Assembly: GCA_946221495.1 (NCBI GenBank)
Contig: CAMIFA010000095.1
Span: 1-19,137 of the forward strand
Direction of reading: 5' to 3'
DNA: 19,137 nt
Source of the DNA: an uncultured cyanobacterium
GTDB taxonomy: Bacteria > Cyanobacteriota > Cyanobacteriia > Cyanobacteriales > Chroococcidiopsidaceae
Part shown: piece by piece, positions 1 through 7,336 of the stretch
How the letters are laid out: each line of letters opens with the position of its first letter
How positions within the stretch are numbered: position 1 is the stretch's first letter
The notes under the pieces: model-generated
Told to the model about the DNA's origin: nothing
The model's input: the letters and a program-made list of their open reading frames with translations, nothing else
Database searches by the model: none
Made by a program: the position numbers and the translations under genes

Positions 1-46
1 ATTTATCTAATTAATAGTTAATTAAATGTAAGTGTAAGCAGAATTT

Positions 47-775
47 ATGATGAGTTCCTTTAATGATCAACTTCTCTATGAGTTCATGACAAATTTCTAC
101 GGTTATGGCACTTACAAGGGGAAAATGTGGTTCATTGGCATGGAGGAGGGGGGAGGTAACTCCTTTGAGGAAATTCAAAACCGTCTTACAGCATGGGAGC
201 AAATGGCAAGGCTAGAACTTCTTGATATCCAAAGCTTCCACAAGAAAATTGAGATGAATTACTGGTTTGGTTCAACTGCAAAATTACAAACCACCTGGAA
301 TAAAGCAATTCGGATTTTTCTTTCTAGCCAAGGAAAAAATCCTACTCCAGAAATGGTGCGTACATACCAAAGCGAACAATTTGCTCGTGTAAACTCTGAA
401 ACCTGCATCTTAGAGCTTCTCCCCCTGCCATCGCGTTCAGTTAAGCATTGGATTTATGCAAATTATTCATCCTTACAAATATTGCAAAATAAGCAAACTT
501 ATATGGAAGAAGTTGCCCCAATACGAGTACCCTACATTAGGGATAAAATTAGTTTTTTTAAGCCAAAACAGGTTGTATTTTTTGGTTTAGATTCCAGATA
601 TCAATCGCACTGGAATAAAATTGCAGGTGTTACTTTTAAGCATTTAAAAAGAGGCAGTTATTTATACTTAATTGCTGATTCTAAAGATACTCGGTTTGCA
701 ATTTCATCACATCCAGCAACTAGGGGTATTAAAAATGATTATTTCTATCAATTGGGGCAAGTATTAGCCGCCTAA
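47..775 (+). CDS. Divergent uracil-DNA-glycosylase-like protein, function unknown
   Basis: The product is 242 aa with no signal peptide or membrane segment, so probably cytoplasmic. Two features recall the uracil-DNA glycosylase superfamily. One is a strand-then-glycine loop near residues 28-37 (WFIGMEEGGG), where family members carry their first active-site motif. The other is a C-terminal SSHPATRG at residues 220-227, resembling the late His-Pro motif whose histidine (here H222) contacts the base. Between them lies a hydrophobic strand ending in FFGLDSR, as in the central sheet of that fold. The motif 1 sequence is atypical, so activity on uracil is not implied. Two ATGs are adjacent (47 and 50) and no Shine-Dalgarno is obvious. 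The gene has no HIP1 octamer and looks AT-richer than its neighbours, which hints at transfer. The family call is inference; the coding status is solid. Confidence 0.6.
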   Translation: MMSSFNDQLLYEFMTNFYGYGTYKGKMWFIGMEEGGGNSFEEIQNRLTAWEQMARLELLDIQSFHKKIEMNYWFGSTAKLQTTWNKAIRIFLSSQGKNPTPEMVRTYQSEQFARVNSETCILELLPLPSRSVKHWIYANYSSLQILQNKQTYMEEVAPIRVPYIRDKISFFKPKQVVFFGLDSRYQSHWNKIAGVTFKHLKRGSYLYLIADSKDTRFAISSHPATRGIKNDYFYQLGQVLAA

Positions 776-818
776 CACTGTATTAGTATCAAGTAGCACT
801 TTTTTAATTGGCTCCAAT

Positions 819-1055
819 GTGGATTTTGAAATTATTGGAGACATCACTGATATTGACACCATTGTTGTAGGAACAGGCATTCGCGATCGCCATCGGTTGC
901 AAAAACAGTATGGAAGAGGAAAGTGGCGAAAATTGAAGGGAATTACTCAAGTGCGGCTGCCCGACGGTATGATACGTTTAGCTGAGATCCATTGGTACGA
1001 AGCTCACGGTATTGGTAAGAAGGAGTTTAAGCTAAAGTTACCATTCCTAGATTAA
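819..1055 (+). CDS. Small hypothetical protein, first of a two-gene unit
   Basis: A 78-aa basic protein that I cannot assign to a named family. The start is GTG at 819; an ATG overlaps it at 817 but in another frame. The N-terminal third is acidic and hydrophobic (DFEIIGDITDIDTIVVG). The middle is strongly basic (RDRHRLQKQYGRGKWRKLKG), followed by a short strand-rich segment ending in HWYEAHGIGKKEFKLK. It resembles short uncharacterised proteins that I recall as common in cyanobacteria, but I cannot verify that here. It ends 2 bp before the next small gene, which implies co-translation. A toxin-antitoxin or regulatory role is possible from size and arrangement only. A HIP1 octamer sits inside it at 883. 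Confidence 0.65.
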   Translation: MDFEIIGDITDIDTIVVGTGIRDRHRLQKQYGRGKWRKLKGITQVRLPDGMIRLAEIHWYEAHGIGKKEFKLKLPFLD

Positions 1056-1057
1056 AG

Positions 1058-1291
1058 ATGACAGAGCAAAACCAAGCCATTCATTTTGCAGTATGCCTTA
1101 ACAATGAAGGATATAAGGCATCATTAGAAGTTGGAAAGTTGTACCGCGTTATTGCTGACGAACAAGCAGAAGCTCATGGGCTGATTCGGGTTGTTGATGA
1201 GAGTGGAGAAGATTACGCTTTTTCAGGTAAGCGTTTTCACCCTGTTGAATTGCCACAAAACGTAGAAGCGGTTTTGTTAGCGGTATCTTGA
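1058..1291 (+). CDS. Small hypothetical protein, second of a two-gene unit
   Basis: A 77-aa, mostly acidic protein. It begins with ATG 2 bp after the preceding stop; the GAAG/AAAG run overlapping that stop is the only ribosome-binding candidate. Visible features are an AVCLNNEGYKASLEVGKLY segment, then IRVVDESGEDYAFSGKRF, then a VELP segment near the C terminus. This suggests a small beta-rich fold. The acidic charge complements the basic upstream partner, which makes a physical complex plausible but unproven. I recognise the pattern as a recurring short uncharacterised bacterial family without an assigned function. No catalytic motif is visible. Confidence 0.65.
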   Translation: MTEQNQAIHFAVCLNNEGYKASLEVGKLYRVIADEQAEAHGLIRVVDESGEDYAFSGKRFHPVELPQNVEAVLLAVS

Positions 1292-1444
1292 TGAATATGC
1301 TGCGGTTTAACAAACGCTCGTATCTGATAGATGAGCGATCGCTTACTCACAAGCTTAATCAAAGAGTTTTAAACTTTGAGCTTTAAGTTTTTGAATTAAC
1401 TTCCTAGTTGATAATTTTAAAAGTGTCGGGTTTGGGATAGCGCT

Positions 1445-2989
1445 TTGATAGATACTCAACTCAGGCAGAAAGAAATACAGCAAATTGTTGTAACTGCTCA
1501 ACAGATGCGCGACATAGAAGCGCAAATCTTTGCAGATGGAATGCCCGTCGCGGCTTTGATGGAAAAGGTAGGGGGACTGATTGCGCGTCGCATTCAAGAA
1601 CTTTATCCAGCGCAGACACAGCGTGTCGGAATTTTAGTAGGACCTGGACACAATGGAGGCGATGCTTTAGTAGTTGCCCGTGAGTTGCATTTCCAAGGCT
1701 ATGAAGTTGTTGTCTATTGTCCTTTTACCAAGCTCAAGGAATTAACTTCTCAACACGCTCAGTACGTGCAGAGTTTGGGTATTGAATGGTTTGACTCCTG
1801 GGAATCTTTGCAAGATTGTGATTTGTTGATTGATGGGTTATTTGGATTTGGGTTAGAAAGAGCGATCGCCGATCCGATTGCAACTACAATTAATCAGATC
1901 AATCAATGGTCTCAGCCAATTTTGAGCATCGATTTACCTTCAGGTTTGCACACAGATACTGGCGAGGTACTAGGAACAGCAATTCGTGCTACGCAGACAT
2001 TTTGCTTAGGATTATGGAAACTTGGTTTACTTCAAGATCAAGCCCTAGATTATGTCGGTACAGCCCAATTAATTGATTTTGATATCCAGTTAGCAGATGT
2101 GCAGGCTGTACTAGCAGATTCACCAAGAATTCAACGGATAACAAGAGCATCAGCGATCGCATCTCTACCTTTACCGCGTCCCCCAGTTACGCATAAATAC
2201 AAGCAAGGACATCTTTTACTAATCTGCGGTTCAAGGCGCTATGCAGGCGGGGCAATTTTAACTGGATTAGGAGCAAGAGCAAGTGGCGTGGGAATGCTCT
2301 CAATTGCTGTTCCTCAATCTCTTAAACCTCTTTTGGTAGCTCAGATGCCAGATGCTTTAATAGTGGGTTGTCCAGAAACGCAAAACGGCGCTATTTCTCA
2401 ACTGCAACTACCAGAAGGAACAGAACTCAGTTCATTTAATGCGATCGCCTGTGGTCCTGGGTTAACACTAGAAGCAATGCCAATGTTACAAGAAGTGTTG
2501 GCAAGCGATCGCCTCCTTGTTTTAGATGCCGATGGTTTAAATATTCTTGCCCAACTAGGAACTATCCCCACGTTATTAAAGCGGCAAGCAGCAACAATTC
2601 TTACACCTCATACAGGTGAATTTAAACGCTTATTTCCCGATGCAGGAGATCCCACGAAAGACCGTGTGAGTGCGGTTCGCACTGCGGCTGCAATTAGTGG
2701 CGCTGTGGTATTGCTAAAGGGGGCGAGGACGGCGATCGCTAATGCTTCTAGCTCAGTTTGGCTTAATCCTGAAAGTACCCCAGCGCTGGCGCGTGGCGGC
2801 AGTGGCGATGTATTAACTGGGTTATTAGGTGGACTGATTGCCCAACCTTTGGCAATGCCCTTAGAAGCAACAGTAGCAACAGCTGCTTGGTGGCACTCCC
2901 AAGCGGGAATTCTCGCAGCCCAAGAACGCACCCAACTAGGAGTAGATGCGTTTACTCTGACACAGTATTTAATTCCGGTGTTGCGTTAG
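1445..2989 (+). CDS. nnr: Bifunctional NAD(P)H-hydrate epimerase / ADP-dependent dehydratase
   Basis: This enzyme repairs hydrated NADH and NADPH. The N-terminal YjeF_N domain (about residues 14-225) epimerises NAD(P)HX. The C-terminal carbohydrate-kinase-like domain (about 235-510) dehydrates the S form using ADP. The nucleotide-binding loop GPGHNGGDA lies at residues 66-74 and an LPSG motif follows later in the domain. The dehydratase domain has HKYKQGH at its start, LTPHTGEFKRLFP, and the catalytic GGSGD at 451-455. The 514-aa length is normal for the fused bacterial form. The start is TTG at 1445: the frame is closed by a TAA at 1418-1420, no ATG or GTG lies between, and the first internal Met (residue 21) would cut the conserved IVVTAQQMR start of the domain. 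It appears monocistronic. Confidence 0.93.
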   Translation: MIDTQLRQKEIQQIVVTAQQMRDIEAQIFADGMPVAALMEKVGGLIARRIQELYPAQTQRVGILVGPGHNGGDALVVARELHFQGYEVVVYCPFTKLKELTSQHAQYVQSLGIEWFDSWESLQDCDLLIDGLFGFGLERAIADPIATTINQINQWSQPILSIDLPSGLHTDTGEVLGTAIRATQTFCLGLWKLGLLQDQALDYVGTAQLIDFDIQLADVQAVLADSPRIQRITRASAIASLPLPRPPVTHKYKQGHLLLICGSRRYAGGAILTGLGARASGVGMLSIAVPQSLKPLLVAQMPDALIVGCPETQNGAISQLQLPEGTELSSFNAIACGPGLTLEAMPMLQEVLASDRLLVLDADGLNILAQLGTIPTLLKRQAATILTPHTGEFKRLFPDAGDPTKDRVSAVRTAAAISGAVVLLKGARTAIANASSSVWLNPESTPALARGGSGDVLTGLLGGLIAQPLAMPLEATVATAAWWHSQAGILAAQERTQLGVDAFTLTQYLIPVLR

Positions 2990-3069
2990 TGATTAAACTA
3001 GAAGCCTAATTCCGTCGTATATTCCTAGCCCAAACTAGGTTAGCCTAAAGTTAATCAGTCGCATACCTT

Positions 3070-3083
3070 GTGCCATGTGCCAT
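3070..3083. repeat. Two tandem copies of GTGCCAT over the Uma2 start region
   Basis: The heptamer GTGCCAT is present twice in direct succession, and the base that follows completes the ATG at 3082-3084. The first copy starts with the in-frame GTG at 3070. The duplication therefore creates alternative start codons and leaves no clear Shine-Dalgarno in its place. The size matches heptanucleotide STRR repeats known in cyanobacteria. Confidence 0.6.
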
Positions 3084-3858
3084 GATTCAAACAGATCCAC
3101 CACGTCCGCCCCAGGAAGTCTTACCAACAATGTACGATCTTCCAAGTGAAGATCCAGAGGAACCTGGTTTGCCTGACGAGTTTCACGATTTTCAACCCCA
3201 ACTATTGCGAGAAACCTTTAAGCCGCCCAACTATCCAGCGAATCAAATCTTTGTTGCTACTGATTTAAACCTTTATTACGATGTCCGTCATCTCAACTGG
3301 TACAAGCGCCCAGACTGGTTTGCAGTTGTAGGTGTACCGCGTTTGTATCAAGGATCGGACTTGCGCTTGAGTTACGTAATGTGGCAAGAACAGGTGAAAC
3401 CGTTAATTGTAGTAGAGTTGCTTTCTCCTGGTACAGAGAAGGAAGATTTAGGGGAAACTGAGCGGGAGGATCGCCAACCGCCGACAAAATGGGAAGTTTA
3501 CGAGCGTATTTTAGGTATTCCCTACTATGTTTTATTTGACCGCTATACCAATCAATTTAGAGCTTTTCGACTTGAAAACAGTGGCTATCGAGAAGTAATT
3601 GCAGAAGATAAGTTATGGCTGTCTGAAGTGACATTAGGTTTAGGATTGTGGTATGGGACTTTTCAAGGAATGGAACGGCTGTGGTTACGCTGGTATGATG
3701 CTCAAGGAAATTGGGTAGCGACAGAAGTAGAGCGAGAACGACACCGAGCCGAACAAGAACGACAACGGGCTGAACAAGAAAGGCAACGGGCTGAACAAGA
3801 AAGGCAACGGGCGGATCGCTTAGAAGCAGAGTTAAAAGCTTTAAGGGGTGAATTGTAG
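3082..3858 (+). CDS. Uma2-family (DUF820) putative PD-(D/E)XK endonuclease with heptad tail
   Basis: The Uma2/DUF820 family is greatly expanded in cyanobacteria and adopts a restriction-endonuclease-like fold; the substrate is unknown. The family signature is visible: RPDWFAVVGVP (Asp), LIVVELLSPGTEKED (Glu), then KWEVYERILGIPYYVLFDRY in the C-terminal half of the core. The last 45 residues are a charged coiled coil built from RAEQERQ heptads, encoded by a 21-bp tandem repeat. That tail is a frequent add-on in this family and probably mediates oligomerisation. I place the start at ATG 3082. An in-frame GTG at 3070 would add only MPCA and lies inside a 7-bp tandem duplication, so it is less likely. 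The gene is flanked by non-coding DNA and seems to stand alone. Confidence 0.85.
   Translation: MIQTDPPRPPQEVLPTMYDLPSEDPEEPGLPDEFHDFQPQLLRETFKPPNYPANQIFVATDLNLYYDVRHLNWYKRPDWFAVVGVPRLYQGSDLRLSYVMWQEQVKPLIVVELLSPGTEKEDLGETEREDRQPPTKWEVYERILGIPYYVLFDRYTNQFRAFRLENSGYREVIAEDKLWLSEVTLGLGLWYGTFQGMERLWLRWYDAQGNWVATEVERERHRAEQERQRAEQERQRAEQERQRADRLEAELKALRGEL
3745..3807 (+). repeat. Three 21-bp in-frame repeats encoding coiled-coil heptads
   Basis: Three consecutive 21-bp units lie at 3745-3765, 3766-3786 and 3787-3807. The last two are identical and the first differs at a few positions; a fourth copy begins and decays after 3807. Each unit encodes one seven-residue helical heptad (RAEQERQ type), so gain or loss of a unit keeps both reading frame and coiled-coil phase. 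Confidence 0.85.
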
Positions 3859-4038
3859 AAAGGCGATCGCCTACAAGTAAGACATCAAATTAGCATTCCT
3901 ATATCTAAAAATTGTGCCTTTACTAAGTTGTTTTAAAAGCGAGTTGCACTGCGGCGATCGCGCTGAGGTTTGATCAAGATTGCTTAAAGAGGTGGAGAAA
4001 TTCTCTCTCATCAGGTAGTTGAGATTAAAATGAATAAA

Positions 4039-4059
4039 ACTGATAACTGATGACTGTAT
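4039..4059 (+). repeat. Heptamer tandem repeat abutting the nuclease start codon
   Basis: Three phased heptamers, ACTGATA, ACTGATG and ACTGTAT, run directly into the ATG at 4058. They occupy the place where a Shine-Dalgarno would normally sit. Related heptamers lie ahead of the genes starting at 13682 and 15504. Confidence 0.6.
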
Positions 4060-4837
4060 GCGATTATCCCAGGGGCAGCTGAACTTACTAGAACGTTGTC
4101 CGCGTCAGTTTCAACACACTTATCTAGAACAACTAAGTTCCCCTGGTAATCCAGAACACCAAGAACGCCAAACTTGGGGAAGCCGCTTTCACTTATTAAT
4201 GCAGCAAAGAGAACTAGGCTTACCAATCACATCCTTAGTTGAGGAAGATGCCCAGTTGCAAGGCTGGATGACTGCTTTTGCTAGCGCCGCACCGGAAATT
4301 TTGGCAACTAATACAAATAATCAATTCCGCGAAAGCGAACATTGCCGCACGTTGCAAGTTCAAGACTATTTGCTGACGGTTATTTATGACTTATTAATTG
4401 CCGACGATTCCTCTGCTCAAATCCTCGACTGGAAAACTTACCCCAAACCGCAAAACCGACGTTGGTTAGAACTCAATTGGCAGACACTTTTATATCCCTA
4501 CGTATTGGCTGAAACCAGCGATTATTTACCAGAGCAGATTTCAATGACTTACTGGTTTGTCCAGTCTGAACAGCCTCAAAGTCTTAAATTTACTTATAAC
4601 AACACTCAACATCAAAAAACTCAAGAAAAACTGCATGACCTGTTAAATAAACTAACTTATTGGCTGCAACGTTACGAACAGGGACACCCATTTCCGCAAG
4701 TAGCCGTAGGTAGCAAGTGTGATTCCTGTCAATTTGCCACTCGCTGCGATCGCAACACTGACTCAAATTTATTTCCAGATACAGCCGCCAGTACAAATAT
4801 ACTAAATATCGCTACCATTCAAGAAGTAGCGATTTAA
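4058..4837 (+). CDS. PD-(D/E)XK (RecB-like) nuclease with probable 4Fe-4S cluster
   Basis: A 259-aa stand-alone nuclease domain of the RecB/AddB/Cas4 type. The active-site pattern is visible as D111 (in IYDLLI) followed by D124-W125-K126 (ILDWK). An upstream GSRFH motif is typical of the family. Four cysteines, C14 in the first helix (ERCPRQF) and C221, C224 and C230 near the C terminus (C-x2-C-x5-C), match the split Fe-S staple of AddB and Cas4 nucleases. DNA-end processing is the likely role. The stop lies 12 bp before the recJ start, so the two are almost certainly co-transcribed, pointing to shared work in recombination or repair. No helicase domain is fused. The cluster is inferred from cysteine spacing. 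Confidence 0.85.
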   Translation: MRLSQGQLNLLERCPRQFQHTYLEQLSSPGNPEHQERQTWGSRFHLLMQQRELGLPITSLVEEDAQLQGWMTAFASAAPEILATNTNNQFRESEHCRTLQVQDYLLTVIYDLLIADDSSAQILDWKTYPKPQNRRWLELNWQTLLYPYVLAETSDYLPEQISMTYWFVQSEQPQSLKFTYNNTQHQKTQEKLHDLLNKLTYWLQRYEQGHPFPQVAVGSKCDSCQFATRCDRNTDSNLFPDTAASTNILNIATIQEVAI

Positions 4838-4849
4838 CTGGCAACCACG

Positions 4850-7336
4850 ATGCCTGATCAACAACAATGGGTTCTTCCACCTCATACGCAGCCGCCAGAG
4901 TGGTTTATTGAGCAGATCAAAAACTACGTGCCGGAAGGAGCAGGACATTATGCCGCTAAGTTGCTCTGGCAGCGTGGGATTAGAGAATCACAACAACTTG
5001 CTGGATTTGTCAATCCTAAAGAGTATCAACCCGCAAGCCCGTTTGAATTTGGAGAGGAGATGCACCTCGCCGTTGAGCGATTGCAAGTGGCGCGCGATCG
5101 CAGAGAAACAATTGCTATCTGGGGAGATTTCGACGCTGACGGCATCACAGCTACATCAGTTCTTTGGGATGGCTTAGGACAGTTTTTTAAGCAAAATACT
5201 CAACTTTTTTACTACATCCCCAATCGTTTAACTCAATCTCACGGACTCAACTGCCAAGGAATAGAAAATTTAGTTAAGCAAGGTTGTAGTCTAATTGTTA
5301 CTTGTGACACTGGCAGTACAAATATAGATGAAATTAACTATGCAAACTCGCTAGGCATAGATGTAATTGTTACGGATCACCATACATTACCTGCTGAACG
5401 TCCACCTGTAACAGCTATTATTAATCCTCGCTATTTGCCTACAGAGCATCAACTATTTCATCTTTCTGGCGTGGCTGTTGCTTACAAGCTAGTGGAAGCA
5501 CTTTATCAAACACTGCCAAATGTATCTCAACCTGTAGAAGATTTATTAGATTTAGTAGCAATTGGTTTAATTGCAGACTTGGTGCAGCTAAGTGGAGATT
5601 GTCGCTACCTAGCACAACTCGGAATTGAAAAACTGCAACAGTATTTAAAACAACCACCAGAACAACGACGACGACCAGGAGTAGGGCGCTTGCTAGAATT
5701 ATGTCGCAAAAACGGCGATCGCCCAACAGATATTTCTTTCGGTCTTGGTCCGCGTATCAATGCCGTTAGTCGCATTCAAGGCGATGCTACTTTTTGTGTT
5801 CAGTTACTGACTAGCCGCGATGTCCAACGCTGTAATCAATTAGCCGAAGATACAGAACTGGCTAACACCCGCCGCAAGTCTTTACAGAAAGATGTTTCCT
5901 ACCAAGTAACACAAAAGCTGAACCAACTTGACTTATCTACAACCAGTGTTATTGTCCTAGAAGATGCCCAGTGGAATGTCGGTGTATTAGGCTTAGTCGC
6001 CGGACAAGTAGCCCAAGAAACTGGACGACCAACTATTTTGCTCAGTACAGAGGGATTAGATGGACAAGGAGACAAGGAGACAAGGAGACAAGGGGACAAG
6101 GGGACAAGGGGACAAGGGGACAAGGAGACAAGGAGACAAGGGGAAAGACTTGATAGAGATTCCCCCCCCTTTGTTCCCCCATCACCCCCTCCTCTTTTGG
6201 CTCGTGGTTCTGCTCGTTCTGTAAATCAAGTTGACTTGTACCAATTAGTAAAAGATCAAGCACATTTATTGCATCGCTTTGGTGGACACCCATTTGCAGC
6301 AGGGTTGAGTTTACCAATTGAAAATATTCCTTTGTTTACAGAAGCAATTAATCAGCGACTCAAGCAATCTTTGGGGGGTAGCTTAACATTGCCACTAATA
6401 CAGGCAGATTTGGTGGTCACAGTGGCTGATTTGGGCAAAGATTTATTTTGGGAACTAAAACTACTAGAACCTTGCGGTATGGGCAATCCAGTACCGAAAC
6501 TGCTGCTACAAAATTGTTGGTTTGAAAATACTTGGAATCGAAATATCCAAGACTCGCAAGGTAAAGAAGTTCGATATATCAAAACCGATTTCAAGATTCG
6601 GGATGATTCCTCAAAGATTAGCTTTCCTGGTGTCTGGTGGGGACACTACCGTGACGAAATTCCCCTCGGTCGCTGTGATGCAATTGTGGAACTTGATTAC
6701 AACAGTTACGAAAATTCAAGTAAAGGGCAAAAACCCCAGTATGAAGTGCGATTGCTGGCGGTGCGTCCTTGTGCTAATACAACTGGATTTACTGTTGCAA
6801 CTGAGCTAAACTCAATTTTAGATTGGCGCAATCAAGACAACTCTCAAGAATTGCCCTCTGCATTGCTAGTGCAGAATTGTCCGATTAGTTGGGATGAATT
6901 ACGAGTTTGGTTTCGGCGATCGCTCTTTGAAAAAAAACAATTAGCGATCGCTTGGAAAGAACCACAATTAATTTCACCTAGCCAAATTTGGCAGCAATTA
7001 GTAGGCATTGCCAAATATCTCAGTCGCACTAATCAAACTGTCACCCATATCCAACTAAGCCAGAAGCTAGGCATTAGCGCTCAAATATTGAAACTTGGGT
7101 TTGAAGCCCTTACTAATCTAGGATTCCAAGTTACTTCCCAAGATCGGGCTTTTAAAATTAGTACGACTGCAATTGGAAAACCAAAAGCAGATACTGAATG
7201 TCTGCAAGCAATAGAAAAATTTATGGCGGCTGTGCAAGAAGAACAATTTCAGCGACGGTATTTCTATAAAGTTCCCTTATCTACTATGCAAGCGACTTTT
7301 GAGCAAACAGCCTGGAATCAACTTGATGAATTTTGA
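4850..7336 (+). CDS. recJ: Single-stranded-DNA-specific 5'-3' exonuclease RecJ, with repeat insertion
   Basis: RecJ degrades single-stranded DNA 5' to 3' in mismatch repair, base excision repair and RecF-type recombination. DHH-family metal ligands are visible: GDFDADG at residues 92-98, CDTG around D153, and TDHH with D176-H177-H178. The DHHA1 domain carries GSARS (about 453-457) and GGHPFAAG at 478-485, and an OB-type segment follows around LEPCGMGNP. The remaining C-terminal ~220 residues form an extension, as in cyanobacterial RecJ. Between the DHH core and DHHA1, residues about 402-450 are foreign: eight-residue repeats (GDKETRRQ, GDKGTRGQ) followed by a proline-rich stretch. This insertion is encoded by tandem octamers and a C-rich tract and keeps the frame open. 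It sits in a surface loop just before the GSARS motif, so activity may survive. ATG 4850 follows the upstream nuclease gene by 12 bp. Confidence 0.93.
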   Translation: MPDQQQWVLPPHTQPPEWFIEQIKNYVPEGAGHYAAKLLWQRGIRESQQLAGFVNPKEYQPASPFEFGEEMHLAVERLQVARDRRETIAIWGDFDADGITATSVLWDGLGQFFKQNTQLFYYIPNRLTQSHGLNCQGIENLVKQGCSLIVTCDTGSTNIDEINYANSLGIDVIVTDHHTLPAERPPVTAIINPRYLPTEHQLFHLSGVAVAYKLVEALYQTLPNVSQPVEDLLDLVAIGLIADLVQLSGDCRYLAQLGIEKLQQYLKQPPEQRRRPGVGRLLELCRKNGDRPTDISFGLGPRINAVSRIQGDATFCVQLLTSRDVQRCNQLAEDTELANTRRKSLQKDVSYQVTQKLNQLDLSTTSVIVLEDAQWNVGVLGLVAGQVAQETGRPTILLSTEGLDGQGDKETRRQGDKGTRGQGDKETRRQGERLDRDSPPFVPPSPPPLLARGSARSVNQVDLYQLVKDQAHLLHRFGGHPFAAGLSLPIENIPLFTEAINQRLKQSLGGSLTLPLIQADLVVTVADLGKDLFWELKLLEPCGMGNPVPKLLLQNCWFENTWNRNIQDSQGKEVRYIKTDFKIRDDSSKISFPGVWWGHYRDEIPLGRCDAIVELDYNSYENSSKGQKPQYEVRLLAVRPCANTTGFTVATELNSILDWRNQDNSQELPSALLVQNCPISWDELRVWFRRSLFEKKQLAIAWKEPQLISPSQIWQQLVGIAKYLSRTNQTVTHIQLSQKLGISAQILKLGFEALTNLGFQVTSQDRAFKISTTAIGKPKADTECLQAIEKFMAAVQEEQFQRRYFYKVPLSTMQATFEQTAWNQLDEF
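6064..6143 (+). repeat. Ten tandem 8-bp repeats (ACAAGGRG) inside recJ
   Basis: Ten uninterrupted octamers of the form ACAAGGAG or ACAAGGGG occupy exactly 80 bp. Units 1-3, 8 and 9 end in AG; units 4-7 and 10 end in GG. Eight bp is not a multiple of three, so three units encode an eight-residue protein period. Any change in copy number other than a multiple of three would frameshift recJ. Such ACAAGG repeats are widespread cyanobacterial intergenic tandem repeats; here one is in a coding region. Confidence 0.95.
6092..6119 (+). other. Canonical G-quadruplex motif in recJ
   Basis: Four runs of GGGG are separated by three identical ACAA loops (repeat units 4-7). This meets the strict four-tetrad intramolecular quadruplex pattern on the coding strand, so it would be present in the mRNA too. 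A further GGGG at 6140-6143 is available as a spare run. Confidence 0.8.

Noticed and set aside
1372..1400. TTTTAAACTTTGAGC/TTTAAGTTTTTGAATT as a third copy of the palindromic element
   Set aside because: The wording is similar, but I could not find matching arms long enough to call an inverted repeat.
2608..2931. Minus-strand 107-codon open frame inside nnr
   Set aside because: It is antisense to the conserved dehydratase domain; the long frame reflects codon composition of the real gene.
6064..6143. Repeat block as a CRISPR array or a frameshift/pseudogene mark
   Set aside because: Units are 8 bp with no spacers, so it is not CRISPR. The recJ frame stays open and the downstream DHHA1 motifs are intact, so the gene is not broken in this sequence.
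5899..6317. Open frames on both strands across the recJ repeat block
   Set aside because: Octamer repeats without stop codons open several frames at once. The products are low-complexity repeats, and the RecJ frame is continuous through the block with intact domains on both sides.
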